Shown one piece after another: positions 1 to 7,242 of a stretch of 10,209 bases of DNA; the stretch's first letter is position 1, and each line of letters begins with the position of its first letter. This DNA comes from Comamonadaceae bacterium. Its GTDB lineage: Bacteria > Pseudomonadota > Gammaproteobacteria > Burkholderiales > Burkholderiaceae_C. The notes beneath the pieces were generated by a model. It was not told the origin of the DNA. It was given only the letters and a program-made list of their open reading frames with translations, and did not search any database. The stretch is taken from NCBI GenBank assembly GCA_947452325.1, contig CANGCZ010000043.1:1-10209 (forward strand), written 5' to 3'. The position numbers were made by a program, and so were the translations under genes.

Positions 1-68
1 GAGCAACCCGGTGTACGAGGGCGTTGACAAGAACAACTACCGCATCATTGACCAGTCAAGCAGCAGTG
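1..68 (+). repeat. Direct repeat copy 1 within the adhesin gene
   Basis: Bases 1-68 are identical to bases 271-338; the first mismatches come at 69-70 versus 339-340. The copies are 270 bases (90 codons) apart, the length of one YDG-type repeat. The repeat encodes the end of one domain, with the shared peptide SNPVYEGVDKNNYRIIDQSS. The match probably extends leftwards beyond the window start. Confidence 0.95.
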
Positions 69-1450
69 ACAGCATCACACCCAAAGACTTGACCGTCAGG
101 GGTTTGAAGGCGCAGGACAAGGTGTATGACGGTAAGCAAGTCGCGCAAGTTGATACCAGCAAACCTTTTGCCCCCGATTCAGGGCTGGTGGCCAACGATG
201 ATGTGAAAGTCATTAGTGTGACGGGTACGTTTTCGGACAAAAACGCAAGCCCTAACAAAACCGTGGCTTTGAGCAACCCGGTGTACGAGGGCGTTGACAA
301 GAACAACTACCGCATCATTGACCAGTCAAGCAGCAGTGCGAGCATTCTTCAGGCTGACTTCACCACGGCCATGGCCAGCAAAACTTACGATGGCACCAAA
401 GACCTGTCTACCGTGCAAATCACAGGGGTGAATAACGAAGTGTTCACGGCTTCTGGCGTGACCAACAGCAAAAATGCCAGTCGCAACACAGTGGATCCAG
501 GCAACAAGCTGGTGTATGTCTATGGCGTACAAAGTTTGGTCAATGATGTCAATAATTACAAGCCATTGGATGTCAACAAACTTGACGCCAACACAGTGGT
601 GATAGACCCTGCCTTGCTGACTTACCAGGCCAACAAGCTCGTGGTGAATGTGAATCAACCAATTGAAGGTTTGAGCGGCTCTGTCATTGGTTTTAAGCCG
701 GATGACTCGCTTGAAAACTCAACTGAAGGCGAGTTGTACTGGACCACTTCAGCCACCGTTGAATCTTCGCCTGGAACTTATGACATCTCGGGTGGCGGCC
801 TGACATCCGGCAACTATGATTTTGTACAACATGAAGACAACGCCACGGCATTGACTTTGGCTGAGCTTAGCCATACTGACGATGGATTGTCAGACAACAC
901 AAATACAGATGGCACTGGAGATGATTCCTATAACAGGGTAACGCAGCAAGAAAGAACCCCAGCGCCCGGCACCGATGACAACACGGACAACAACACACAA
1001 GTCGTGGAAAGCAAGCCCATCGAGCCAGACAATTCCGACAACTCAGACAACAACACCTATGTGACCTCAACCAGGCCTGTCACACCGGTCGTTAAAGATC
1101 CTCCCAACCTCCCAACGCCACCTGCGCCGGTGGTTGACAACAAAAAGCCCAACAACCAGGACGGTAAGACCGACGCCAGGCCAGTCATTCCCAATATCAA
1201 CAACATACAAAACAACCCGGTTGCCAAAATCGACAACGCACCATTGATGGATCCGCACTCTGGTAAAGACAATTTACTGTTGAGCAATTTGGAAGAAGAC
1301 TACTGGTTTTCAGATTGCCTGTTCACACCGAAAGCACTGAACAAACTGATCCGCTGTGCAACCTCACCCGCGAACAAGCCCCGGTCTATTGAGATCAAAA
1401 ATCAACCGACGAAAAAACTCAGTGCACTCAACAGTCCTTTGTTGCCTTGA
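2..1450 (+). CDS. C-terminal part of a two-partner secretion exoprotein (TpsA) with YDG/MBG repeats, 5' truncated
   Basis: The reading frame is open from the first bases and has no credible start, so the gene begins outside the window; 482 residues are visible. Two YDG-type repeats are seen, with KVYDG near residue 42 and KTYDG near residue 130. They are followed by an MBG_2-like domain (about residues 205-275: LTYQANKL, then GTYDISGGGLTSGNYDF). Such domains are typical of large secreted adhesins of the filamentous haemagglutinin type. Residues about 285-425 form a low-complexity linker rich in Asn, Asp, Pro and Thr. The last 45 residues contain two cysteines separated by 12 residues. A TpsB transporter gene starts 26 bases after the stop, which supports secretion across the outer membrane through that partner. 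The N-terminal TPS domain and signal peptide would lie upstream and cannot be checked here. The ligand or surface bound is unknown. Confidence 0.85.
   Translation, partial: SNPVYEGVDKNNYRIIDQSSSSDSITPKDLTVRGLKAQDKVYDGKQVAQVDTSKPFAPDSGLVANDDVKVISVTGTFSDKNASPNKTVALSNPVYEGVDKNNYRIIDQSSSSASILQADFTTAMASKTYDGTKDLSTVQITGVNNEVFTASGVTNSKNASRNTVDPGNKLVYVYGVQSLVNDVNNYKPLDVNKLDANTVVIDPALLTYQANKLVVNVNQPIEGLSGSVIGFKPDDSLENSTEGELYWTTSATVESSPGTYDISGGGLTSGNYDFVQHEDNATALTLAELSHTDDGLSDNTNTDGTGDDSYNRVTQQERTPAPGTDDNTDNNTQVVESKPIEPDNSDNSDNNTYVTSTRPVTPVVKDPPNLPTPPAPVVDNKKPNNQDGKTDARPVIPNINNIQNNPVAKIDNAPLMDPHSGKDNLLLSNLEEDYWFSDCLFTPKALNKLIRCATSPANKPRSIEIKNQPTKKLSALNSPLLP
271..338 (+). repeat. Direct repeat copy 2 within the adhesin gene
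   Basis: This is an exact copy of bases 1-68. After it the protein moves from the near-identical repeat class (ITPKDLTVRGLKAQDKVYDG after copy 1) to a diverged repeat (ILQADFTTAMASKTYDG). Copy 2 therefore marks the end of the homogenised array. Confidence 0.95.
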
Positions 1451-1476
1451 TCGCGCTGTTGCTTGGATCGGTTGTC

Positions 1477-3225
1477 ATGGACTGCTCTTCTTATTTTTTG
1501 TGTCCGACTTTGTCGGACGTCAAAACACCGTTTTTCGCCAGTGTGATCAGCGGATTGGCGCTGTGTGGTTGTTGTTTGGGTTTTCATACTCTTGCCTATG
1601 GCGCCGATAACAAACCCAATGCAGGCGCCTTGTTGCGTGACATGCCTGCCACGTCCGGCTCGACTGACAAAAACCAAGGCAAACAAAGCATAGAGCCGCT
1701 TACTGATCCGGGCTTCAACGACCCACAAGGATTTGATGTTTCACGGCTTGTCATCGATGGCAACACTGTCTTTTCTGCGGATAAATTACACGAACTGATC
1801 AGCTCCTTAGAAGGGCAGGCACTGACCTTGGAGCAACTTGAACAAGGCATTGACATCATCACCCGGTATTACAGAAGCCAGGGATACCCGTTGACTCGCG
1901 CATTGATTCCCGAGCAAGTAATTGAAGACGGGGTGGTACATGTGCTGGTGCTGGAAGCCGTGTGGGGCGAAGTTCAGTTGCTCAACAGCAGTGAGGTGGT
2001 GGACAGAGTGATAGAGCGATACACAGACCTGTTCCGGCCAGGTCAACCGGTCAAACAAGATGAGTTGGACAAGGTGAGCCTGATGCTCAGTGACTTACCG
2101 GGCGTAGACCCGCAATTCACGCTCAAGCCGGGCCAGGTCACCGGCACTACCGACTTGGAAGTGTTGGCGCATCCCACTCCGCCCGTGGCCGCAGAATGGC
2201 TGTTCGACAACCAGGGCAGCAGATACACCGGCAAAAACCGACTGTCTTTTAATTTGCAGTGGAACAATCCTTTCAGACACGGGGATGTGATCGGTGTGAA
2301 CAAACTGACCACGGGTGATTTGCTGAAGTATGAACGCCTCAGCTTTGAAACGCCGCTGGAAGTCAACGGTTGGCTGGTCGGGGTGGCTGTGTCTGATTTG
2401 AATTACCGGCTGGGGGACAACCTGAGTTCAAGTCTGTCAAACGGGTCGGCGCAGCAAAACAGCATTTGGGGCCGATACCAGTTGAATCGCAGCATGGACA
2501 AAAACCTGGTCTACCGAATGCAGTGGGACCAAATGGTGTTGCAAGACCATCAAAATGCGGACGCCATCAAAACCGACCGCAACATCAATCTGTGGGCATT
2601 CAGCCTCAATGCTGACAGCACAGACACTTGGCTTGGTGGGGGGAGAAACATGGTGAGCGCCAGTTTGAACCTGGGGCAACTTAATTTCAATGATGCCGCA
2701 GCCGAGGCCACGGACGATAAGTCTGCCCGGCACAAAGGCGATTTTCAGCGTATCAATGCAGGCGCATCTCGGCAACATTACATAGGCCCCAACACCTCTT
2801 TGTTGTTGAACACCGACATGCAATGGGGAATCAAGAATCTGGATTCATCGCAAAAATTTTCGCTCGGTGGCGCCCGCAGCGTGCGTGCCTATGAGGCCGG
2901 CACGCTGTCCGGCGACAGCGGCGTCCTGCTCAGTGTCGAGTTGCGCCAGTTATTGCCCCAGCCTGCGCCTCACTTGAATCTGCACGGGCAATGGTTTGCT
3001 TCTGTGTTCATTGACGCAGGATGGGTAAAAATCAACCAACAACCATGGAGTCCGGGCAGCAATGAAAGCGGTCTCAGCGGTGTGGGGCTGGGTTTGAATT
3101 GGCAGGGACCGGACAATTGGCGTGCATCACTCAGCATCGCCCAGCCCTTGGAAAGCGCGCCTGCAGCTTATGTTGCATCCAAGCGCACCAGTGCCTGGTT
3201 TGAATTGGCCAAAGGCTTTCGCTGA
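1477..3225 (+). CDS. TpsB outer-membrane transporter of a two-partner secretion system (FhaC/ShlB/HecB family)
   Basis: A protein of 582 residues, in the usual family range, that would export the upstream adhesin through a 16-strand beta-barrel. The N-terminus has a hydrophobic stretch ending in LAYGA (residues 39-43), read as a signal peptide. Residues about 86-161 form the first POTRA domain (FDVSRLVIDGNTVF, then YYRSQGYPLTRALIPEQ), and residues about 162-233 the second. The barrel opens with the conserved DNQGSRYTGKNR (244-255). It carries the lid-loop motif as GGARSVRAYEAG (464-475), the VRAY variant of VRGY, and later FIDAGW. The chain ends in FELAKGFR, so Phe is penultimate rather than last. 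Start choice: ATG 1477 has a weak GGA 9 bases upstream. A TTG at 1447 overlapping the adhesin stop would add 10 residues and cannot be excluded. The 26-base gap implies cotranscription with the adhesin. Confidence 0.93.
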   Translation: MDCSSYFLCPTLSDVKTPFFASVISGLALCGCCLGFHTLAYGADNKPNAGALLRDMPATSGSTDKNQGKQSIEPLTDPGFNDPQGFDVSRLVIDGNTVFSADKLHELISSLEGQALTLEQLEQGIDIITRYYRSQGYPLTRALIPEQVIEDGVVHVLVLEAVWGEVQLLNSSEVVDRVIERYTDLFRPGQPVKQDELDKVSLMLSDLPGVDPQFTLKPGQVTGTTDLEVLAHPTPPVAAEWLFDNQGSRYTGKNRLSFNLQWNNPFRHGDVIGVNKLTTGDLLKYERLSFETPLEVNGWLVGVAVSDLNYRLGDNLSSSLSNGSAQQNSIWGRYQLNRSMDKNLVYRMQWDQMVLQDHQNADAIKTDRNINLWAFSLNADSTDTWLGGGRNMVSASLNLGQLNFNDAAAEATDDKSARHKGDFQRINAGASRQHYIGPNTSLLLNTDMQWGIKNLDSSQKFSLGGARSVRAYEAGTLSGDSGVLLSVELRQLLPQPAPHLNLHGQWFASVFIDAGWVKINQQPWSPGSNESGLSGVGLGLNWQGPDNWRASLSIAQPLESAPAAYVASKRTSAWFELAKGFR

Positions 3226-3301
3226 CTGCGTGCTTGTGCATGGGTTGGTCAGGGTGTAGAGGCGCATAAACTGCAAGCCCGTCACGACTTTGGAATTCAC
3301 C

Positions 3302-4021
3302 ATGCCGCAGTTATTGAACCCGCACGACATAGCTACCGGCTTGCAGTCATTGCAACTACCCGGCCGCACCTGGGCTGTTGAGGGGCAGGCATTGATGGCA
3401 TCATGGTCATTCCTTGATTTTCAACAGGCATTCAGTTTCATGACGCTGGCGGCCGAGACAGCCGAGCGCATGAACCACCACCCAGAGTGGACCCACACCT
3501 ACAACCATGTCCATGTCAGATTGAGCACACACGACGCCGGTGGTTTGACTGCTTTGGACTTTGACTTGGCTCATGCCATGCAAGCTTTGGCCGATGGCTT
3601 GCTGGACACGGCGAACGCCGGTAACGGCAAAGCGGCATGGGGCTTGGACACGGCATCCTTGGTGCAGCACTGGGTGACTGCGTTCAATCAAGAGCAATTG
3701 ACGGACATGACGCAATGCTATGCGCCGGACGCTTTGCTGTGGGGCACCCATGCTTTGCAATGCATACAAGGGCGTGACGTAGTGACGCAGTACTTCAAAA
3801 ATGTGTTTGACTCAGGTCGAAGAGTGCGGGTCAGTCTGACTGGTTTACAAGCCACCGGTGGGTTTCACCGCCGCATTGCCCACGGCAGTTACCGATTTGA
3901 TTCAACGCCTGTCACCGGTCCCGTGGTGTTATCGGCTCGTTTCAGTTTTGTTTGGCAATTCCAAGCCCGGGGTTGGCAAATCCAGTCGCACCATTCATCA
4001 GCCATGCCGGCCCAAACTTGA
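3302..4021 (+). CDS. Pterin-4a-carbinolamine dehydratase domain fused to an NTF2-like SgcJ/EcaC (DUF4440-type) domain
   Basis: A protein of 239 residues. Residues about 5-100 match pterin-4a-carbinolamine dehydratase (PCD/DCoH, PhhB): AERMNHHPEWTHTYNHVHVRL, with the catalytic-type HHP at 59-61, then THDAGGLTALDFDLA (76-90). This enzyme regenerates tetrahydropterin cofactor after aromatic amino acid hydroxylation. Residues about 117-239 look like an NTF2-like fold of the SgcJ/EcaC, CaMKII-association type: WVTAFNQ, YAPDALLWGT, YFKNVF, and the closing signature ARFSFVWQF...GWQIQSHHSSAMP. PCD proteins are normally about 100 residues, so the second half is an added domain whose ligand is unknown. 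No phenylalanine hydroxylase gene is in the window. ATG 3302 has GGAA 6 bases upstream; a TTG at 3290 is less likely. A weak promoter-like pair (TTGGTC 3245-3250, TAAACT 3267-3272) lies upstream. The gene converges with pncC, leaving 61 bases in which no clear terminator is seen. Confidence 0.85.
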   Translation: MPQLLNPHDIATGLQSLQLPGRTWAVEGQALMASWSFLDFQQAFSFMTLAAETAERMNHHPEWTHTYNHVHVRLSTHDAGGLTALDFDLAHAMQALADGLLDTANAGNGKAAWGLDTASLVQHWVTAFNQEQLTDMTQCYAPDALLWGTHALQCIQGRDVVTQYFKNVFDSGRRVRVSLTGLQATGGFHRRIAHGSYRFDSTPVTGPVVLSARFSFVWQFQARGWQIQSHHSSAMPAQT

Positions 4022-4082
4022 GGCACAGGATGTGAGCACTGCCATCAGCAAGGCGTTGCAGATCAAAGGTCTGGATTGAAGT

Positions 4083-4601
4083 TCAGCGCCGGTTATCCAG
4101 CATCGACAGCAATTGCGACAGCGCATGCGACAGCGTAGCAAGCCGCACCGCACGGCGGTCACCTTCAAAGTGGCAAGTTTGTGATTTGATCCACGCGGTC
4201 TCTGCGCCCAGGGTCGGGCCCGAGTCAGCGGGCAAGGCCCAGGCAAAGCAAACGGTGCCTACCGGTTTGTCGGGGCTACCGCCACCCGGGCCGGCGATAC
4301 CAGTGACGGCCAGCGACACTTGCGCTTTGCTGTGCTTCAAAGCGCCCAAAGCCATGGCTTGGGCAACGGGCTCGCTGACCGCGCCGTGTTTGTCTATCAA
4401 GCCGTTGGGTATACCCAGCATGTCGTGCTTGGCTTCATTGCTGTAGCTGACAAAACCACGCTCAAACCAATGGCTGGAGCCCGCCAAGTCGGTGCATGAA
4501 GCTGCGATCAAACCGCCGGTGCAGCTTTCAGCGGTTGCCAGCATCCAGCCGCGATGCAGCAATTGGGCGGCCAGCGATTCGGTGTCATTGAATGCGTTCA
4601 T
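4083..4601 (-). CDS. pncC: Nicotinamide-nucleotide amidohydrolase PncC (CinA C-terminal domain protein)
   Basis: A stand-alone CinA C-terminal domain of 172 residues. Members of this family deamidate nicotinamide mononucleotide to nicotinate mononucleotide in NAD recycling. Seen motifs: TAESCTGGLIAA (23-34, with the serine taken as nucleophile), FVSYSNEAKHDMLGI (50-64, with the lysine usually assigned a catalytic role), SEPVA (76-80), VTGIAGPGGG (99-108), KPVGTV (112-117) and FEGDR (145-149). The N-terminal molybdopterin-binding-like domain of long CinA proteins is absent, as in the short PncC/YgaD type. ATG 4601 overlaps the pgpA stop in an ATGA arrangement, which fixes the start and implies translational coupling. 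A TTG at 4640 would add 13 residues inside pgpA and is disfavoured. It is the last gene of the apaG-thiL-pgpA-pncC operon. Confidence 0.94.
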   Translation of the reverse strand: MNAFNDTESLAAQLLHRGWMLATAESCTGGLIAASCTDLAGSSHWFERGFVSYSNEAKHDMLGIPNGLIDKHGAVSEPVAQAMALGALKHSKAQVSLAVTGIAGPGGGSPDKPVGTVCFAWALPADSGPTLGAETAWIKSQTCHFEGDRRAVRLATLSHALSQLLSMLDNRR

Positions 4602-5107
4602 CGTGTGGCCTGCCAAAGTGAAATACACAACAAGGTACAAAACGCAGCTACCAAGTCGTCAAACATGATGCCCCAGCCGCCGCGCCAACCCAGTCCGTGG
4701 AAATGCCGGTCTGCCCAGCCGACAGGCCCGGGTTTGACCGCGTCGAAAAAACGGAAAAGCACGAATGCAATGAACTGGCCCCACAGGCCTACTGGCATCC
4801 ATAGCCAGAGAATCAACCAAAATGCGACGATTTCATCCCAAACAATGGCGCTGGGGTCTTGCACTTGCATGTGTTGCGCCGTCACGGTGCATACCCACCA
4901 GCCCAGCGGCAGCGACAGCGCGATCAGCAGGCCTGTCTCCAGCGGGCTTAACCATAGTTGCAGCAATTCGTAAGAAGCCCAGGCCCACAAAGTGCCGACA
5001 GTGCCTGGGGCTTTGGGACTCAAGCCGGCACCCAAGCCCATGGCCAACACATGGGCCGGGTGAGACCACATAAAGCGGGCGGCGTTCCATTGCACAGACA
5101 GGCTCAT
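4598..5107 (-). CDS. pgpA: Phosphatidylglycerophosphatase A
   Basis: A membrane protein of 169 residues that dephosphorylates phosphatidylglycerophosphate to phosphatidylglycerol at the inner membrane. Family motifs are clear: GAGLSPKAPGTVGTL (26-40), the acidic VWDEIVAFWL (89-98), RFFDAVKPGPVGWADR (119-134) and FDDLVAAF (149-156). Hydrophobic segments lie around 55-75, 94-120 and 150-165. The reading frame continues upstream into thiL, but ATG 5107, 8 bases after the thiL stop, gives the normal length. No strong ribosome binding site precedes it, so coupling to thiL translation is likely. A second ATG at 5071 (MWSHPAHV) would remove 12 residues and would also fit the family. Confidence 0.93.
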   Translation of the reverse strand: MSLSVQWNAARFMWSHPAHVLAMGLGAGLSPKAPGTVGTLWAWASYELLQLWLSPLETGLLIALSLPLGWWVCTVTAQHMQVQDPSAIVWDEIVAFWLILWLWMPVGLWGQFIAFVLFRFFDAVKPGPVGWADRHFHGLGWRGGWGIMFDDLVAAFCTLLCISLWQATR

Positions 5108-5115
5108 GGCAGGAT

Positions 5116-6081
5116 TCAGTGTGAAAAATGGTCGAATGAAACAAACCGCCTCGAGAGAGGGATGCCTTGGGCATCCAACACTTGAAGGCCTTGCCCTGCT
5201 GTGATGCGGCCTATGCAAGTGACGGACACATCACAAGTGTTGGCGGCCTCTTGTACGGCCGGTGCTTGATCTGGCGCTGCGGTGAACAGCAATTCATAGT
5301 CATCGCCACCGGCCAGCGCCAACTCTAGTCGACGCGCCATCGGAATGGATTGCAAAGCCGGGCTGATGGCCGCGCTGTCGGCGACCCAGTCGGTGGTCAA
5401 GACGGCGCCCACGCCGGAGGCTTTCAGTATGTGACCCAGGTCACCCGCCAGACCGTCGCTGACATCGATACACGCGTTGGCGATGCCGCGCAAAGCCACG
5501 CCCAGAGCCACGCGCGGATCGGGCATTTCCATGCGCAGGCGGGCGTCTTCAAACAAAGCCGTATCGAGTTTCAAGGAGCCGCGAAACACTTCCAATGCCA
5601 GCCTGGCGTCGCCCACACTGCCACTCAGATAAACGTCATCTCCGGCTTGGGCACCGCTGCGCAGCAAAGCGTCTCCCGGCGGGACTTCGCCGAACACGGT
5701 GATGCAAATATTCAAAGGCCCTTGGGTGGTGTCGCCGCCTATGAGTTCGCAACCGTGTGCATCGGCAAGCATGAACAGGCCTTGCGAAAAGCCTTGCAGC
5801 CACGCGGGATCGATGCGCGGCAGCGACAAGGCGAGGGTGAATGCCAGCGGGCGGGCACCACAAGCGGCCAAGTCACTCAAATTGACCGCCAATGCCTTGT
5901 GGCCCAAGCGTTGCGGCGACACGGTGCTGAGGAAATGCCGCCCTTCGACCAGCATGTCTGAAGAGACAGCCAATTGCATGCCGGGCTGGGGTTGCCACAG
6001 TGCGCAATCGTCGCCCACACCGGTGACCGCGCGCCGCGCCGGGCGGGTGAAATAACGCGCGATCAAATCAAATTCACCCAT
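5116..6081 (-). CDS. thiL: Thiamine-monophosphate kinase
   Basis: A protein of 321 residues, the usual ThiL length, which phosphorylates thiamine monophosphate with ATP to thiamine diphosphate, the last step of cofactor synthesis. Diagnostic motifs: GEFDLIARYF (2-11), VGDDCA (22-27), SSDMLVEGRHF (40-50), AVNLSDLAACGARP (65-78), the metal-binding GGDTT (115-119), DVSDGLAGDLGHI (206-218) and GGDDYELLFT (258-267). It belongs to the AIR-synthase/PurM-like superfamily. The ATG lies 6 bases after the apaG stop, and pgpA begins 8 bases after its own stop, so it is internal to a compact operon. The thiL-pgpA pairing is widespread in proteobacteria. Confidence 0.96.
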   Translation of the reverse strand: MGEFDLIARYFTRPARRAVTGVGDDCALWQPQPGMQLAVSSDMLVEGRHFLSTVSPQRLGHKALAVNLSDLAACGARPLAFTLALSLPRIDPAWLQGFSQGLFMLADAHGCELIGGDTTQGPLNICITVFGEVPPGDALLRSGAQAGDDVYLSGSVGDARLALEVFRGSLKLDTALFEDARLRMEMPDPRVALGVALRGIANACIDVSDGLAGDLGHILKASGVGAVLTTDWVADSAAISPALQSIPMARRLELALAGGDDYELLFTAAPDQAPAVQEAANTCDVSVTCIGRITAGQGLQVLDAQGIPLSRRFVSFDHFSH

Positions 6082-6087
6082 GCCGTG

Positions 6088-6480
6088 TCAGTGCATTTGC
6101 CGTCTGCTGCCACTGTCGCTCAACGCATCGAGCACGAACATGGGAATGTCTACTTCAAATTTTTCACCGTCCACGGCTACGCAAAAATAACTGCCGTGCA
6201 TGGTACCGGTGGGGGTGCGTAAACGCGTGCCGCTGGTGTATTCGAAACTTTCGCCGGGTTGCAGCAAGGGTTGGTGACCTACCACGCCCAGGCCTTTGAC
6301 TTTCTCGTGCAAGCCGTCAGCGTCGTTGATATGCCAGGTGCGTGAAATCACTTGCGCCGCGATACCGCCGGTGTTGTGAATCACCACGGTGTAAGAGAAT
6401 GCGTAAAGTCCGTCTTGCGGACTGGATTGCTCCGGCAGGTAATTCGGCGTGACTTCCACGCTGAGTTTGTAAGTGGGCAT
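6088..6480 (-). CDS. apaG: ApaG protein (Co2+/Mg2+ efflux protein family)
   Basis: A protein of 130 residues that is a single ApaG domain: a fibronectin III-like beta-sandwich without an assigned catalytic activity, linked in enterobacteria to divalent cation sensitivity. The conserved run is visible: YLPEQSSPQDGLYAFSYTV (14-32), RTWHINDADG (47-56), GLGVVGHQPLLQPGE (63-77), YTSGTRL (81-87), TPTGTMHGSY (89-98) and FEVDIPMFVLDAL (108-120). ATG 6480 is preferred over a TTG at 6489; a GGAA motif lies about 10 bases upstream. It is the first gene of the minus-strand operon and is divergent from rpe across 58 bases. No convincing promoter was found for it in that gap. Confidence 0.95.
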   Translation of the reverse strand: MPTYKLSVEVTPNYLPEQSSPQDGLYAFSYTVVIHNTGGIAAQVISRTWHINDADGLHEKVKGLGVVGHQPLLQPGESFEYTSGTRLRTPTGTMHGSYFCVAVDGEKFEVDIPMFVLDALSDSGSRRQMH

Positions 6481-6503
6481 GGGCAACAATTCCGGTCAAA
6501 TTC

Positions 6504-6531
6504 TTCAAAAACTCGATTCTGACACCATAAT
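6504..6531 (+). promoter_or_regulatory. Possible rpe promoter with -10 CATAAT
   Basis: CATAAT at 6526-6531 matches TATAAT at five of six bases. TTCAAA at 6504-6509 is a weak -35 (four of six) with a 16-base spacer. The expected transcription start at about 6537-6539 coincides with the rpe ATG at 6539. Inferred by inspection only. Confidence 0.35.
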
Positions 6532-6538
6532 CCACAAC

Positions 6539-7219
6539 ATGAGCACCACCTACCGCATCGCACCTTCTATCTTGTCCGCCGATTTCGCCCGTTTGGGTGA
6601 AGAAGTGAGAAACGTTGTCGCCGCCGGCGCCGACTGGATTCACTTTGATGTGATGGACAACCATTACGTACCGAATCTGACTTTTGGCCCCATGGTTTGC
6701 CAAGCTTTGAAGCCGCATGCCAAAACCCCGGCCGGCGTTGCGGTGCCTATCGATGTGCATCTCATGGTGCAACCGGTAGACGCTTTGGCGGCAGCATTTG
6801 CCCAGGCCGGCGCCGACCTCATCAGCTTTCACCCGGATGCGTCCGCCCATGCGCACCGCAGCGTGCAAGCCATCAAGGCGGCAGGTTGCCAGGCCGGTGT
6901 GGTGTTCAACCCGGCTGAACCGCTGGATGTATTGGATTGGCTGATTGAAGACATAGACCTGATTTTGATCATGAGCGTCAACCCCGGTTTCGGCGGCCAA
7001 AGTTTCATCGATTCGGCTTTGCGCAAGGTCGAGCACGCGGCCAAACGCATCCAGTCCAGCGGCCGACAAATTCGCCTGGAAGTCGATGGCGGTATCAAGC
7101 CTGACAATATCCGCTCGGTAGCCAATGCAGGTGCCGATACTTTTGTGGCGGGCAGCGCTATTTTTGGCAAACCCGATTACAAAGCGGTGATTGACCAGAT
7201 GCGCCAAGCCTTGGCCTGA
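6539..7219 (+). CDS. rpe: Ribulose-phosphate 3-epimerase
   Basis: A TIM-barrel enzyme of 226 residues that interconverts ribulose 5-phosphate and xylulose 5-phosphate in the pentose phosphate pathway (and in the Calvin cycle where present). Motifs: IAPSILSADFARLGEE (7-22), IHFDVMDNHYVPNLTFGP (34-51), DVHLMV (72-77), MSVNPGFGGQSFI (145-157) and LEVDGGI (180-186). The metal ligands expected for the family, H35, D37, H74 and D183, are all present. The reading frame extends upstream to 6473, but the family N-terminus STTYRIAPSIL fits ATG 6539. No Shine-Dalgarno sequence is visible before this ATG. Its stop is 23 bases before the DUF1566 gene, so rpe probably heads a unit that includes that gene and gph. 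Confidence 0.97.
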   Translation: MSTTYRIAPSILSADFARLGEEVRNVVAAGADWIHFDVMDNHYVPNLTFGPMVCQALKPHAKTPAGVAVPIDVHLMVQPVDALAAAFAQAGADLISFHPDASAHAHRSVQAIKAAGCQAGVVFNPAEPLDVLDWLIEDIDLILIMSVNPGFGGQSFIDSALRKVEHAAKRIQSSGRQIRLEVDGGIKPDNIRSVANAGADTFVAGSAIFGKPDYKAVIDQMRQALA

Positions 7220-7242
7220 AAAATTTTTGACTGAAAGACCAC

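Noticed and set aside
11..1450. GTG at 11 as the start of a complete 479-residue protein
   Set aside because: The frame is open to the window edge, the GTG lies within a repeat copy that recurs at 281, and there is no signal peptide; the gene is truncated by the window.
1477..1600. Cysteine-rich signal region of the TpsB protein as a lipoprotein signal
   Set aside because: None of the cysteines (LALCGCC) sits in a good lipobox, and TpsB transporters use an ordinary signal peptide; LAYGA further on is a better cleavage site.
5350..5961. 203-residue plus-strand frame opposite thiL
   Set aside because: It is antisense to thiL, whose motifs are complete, and shows no domain or ribosome binding site.
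6317..7207. 296-residue minus-strand frame opposite rpe
   Set aside because: It is antisense to well-conserved rpe and overlaps apaG in another frame; its composition is that of a shadow frame.
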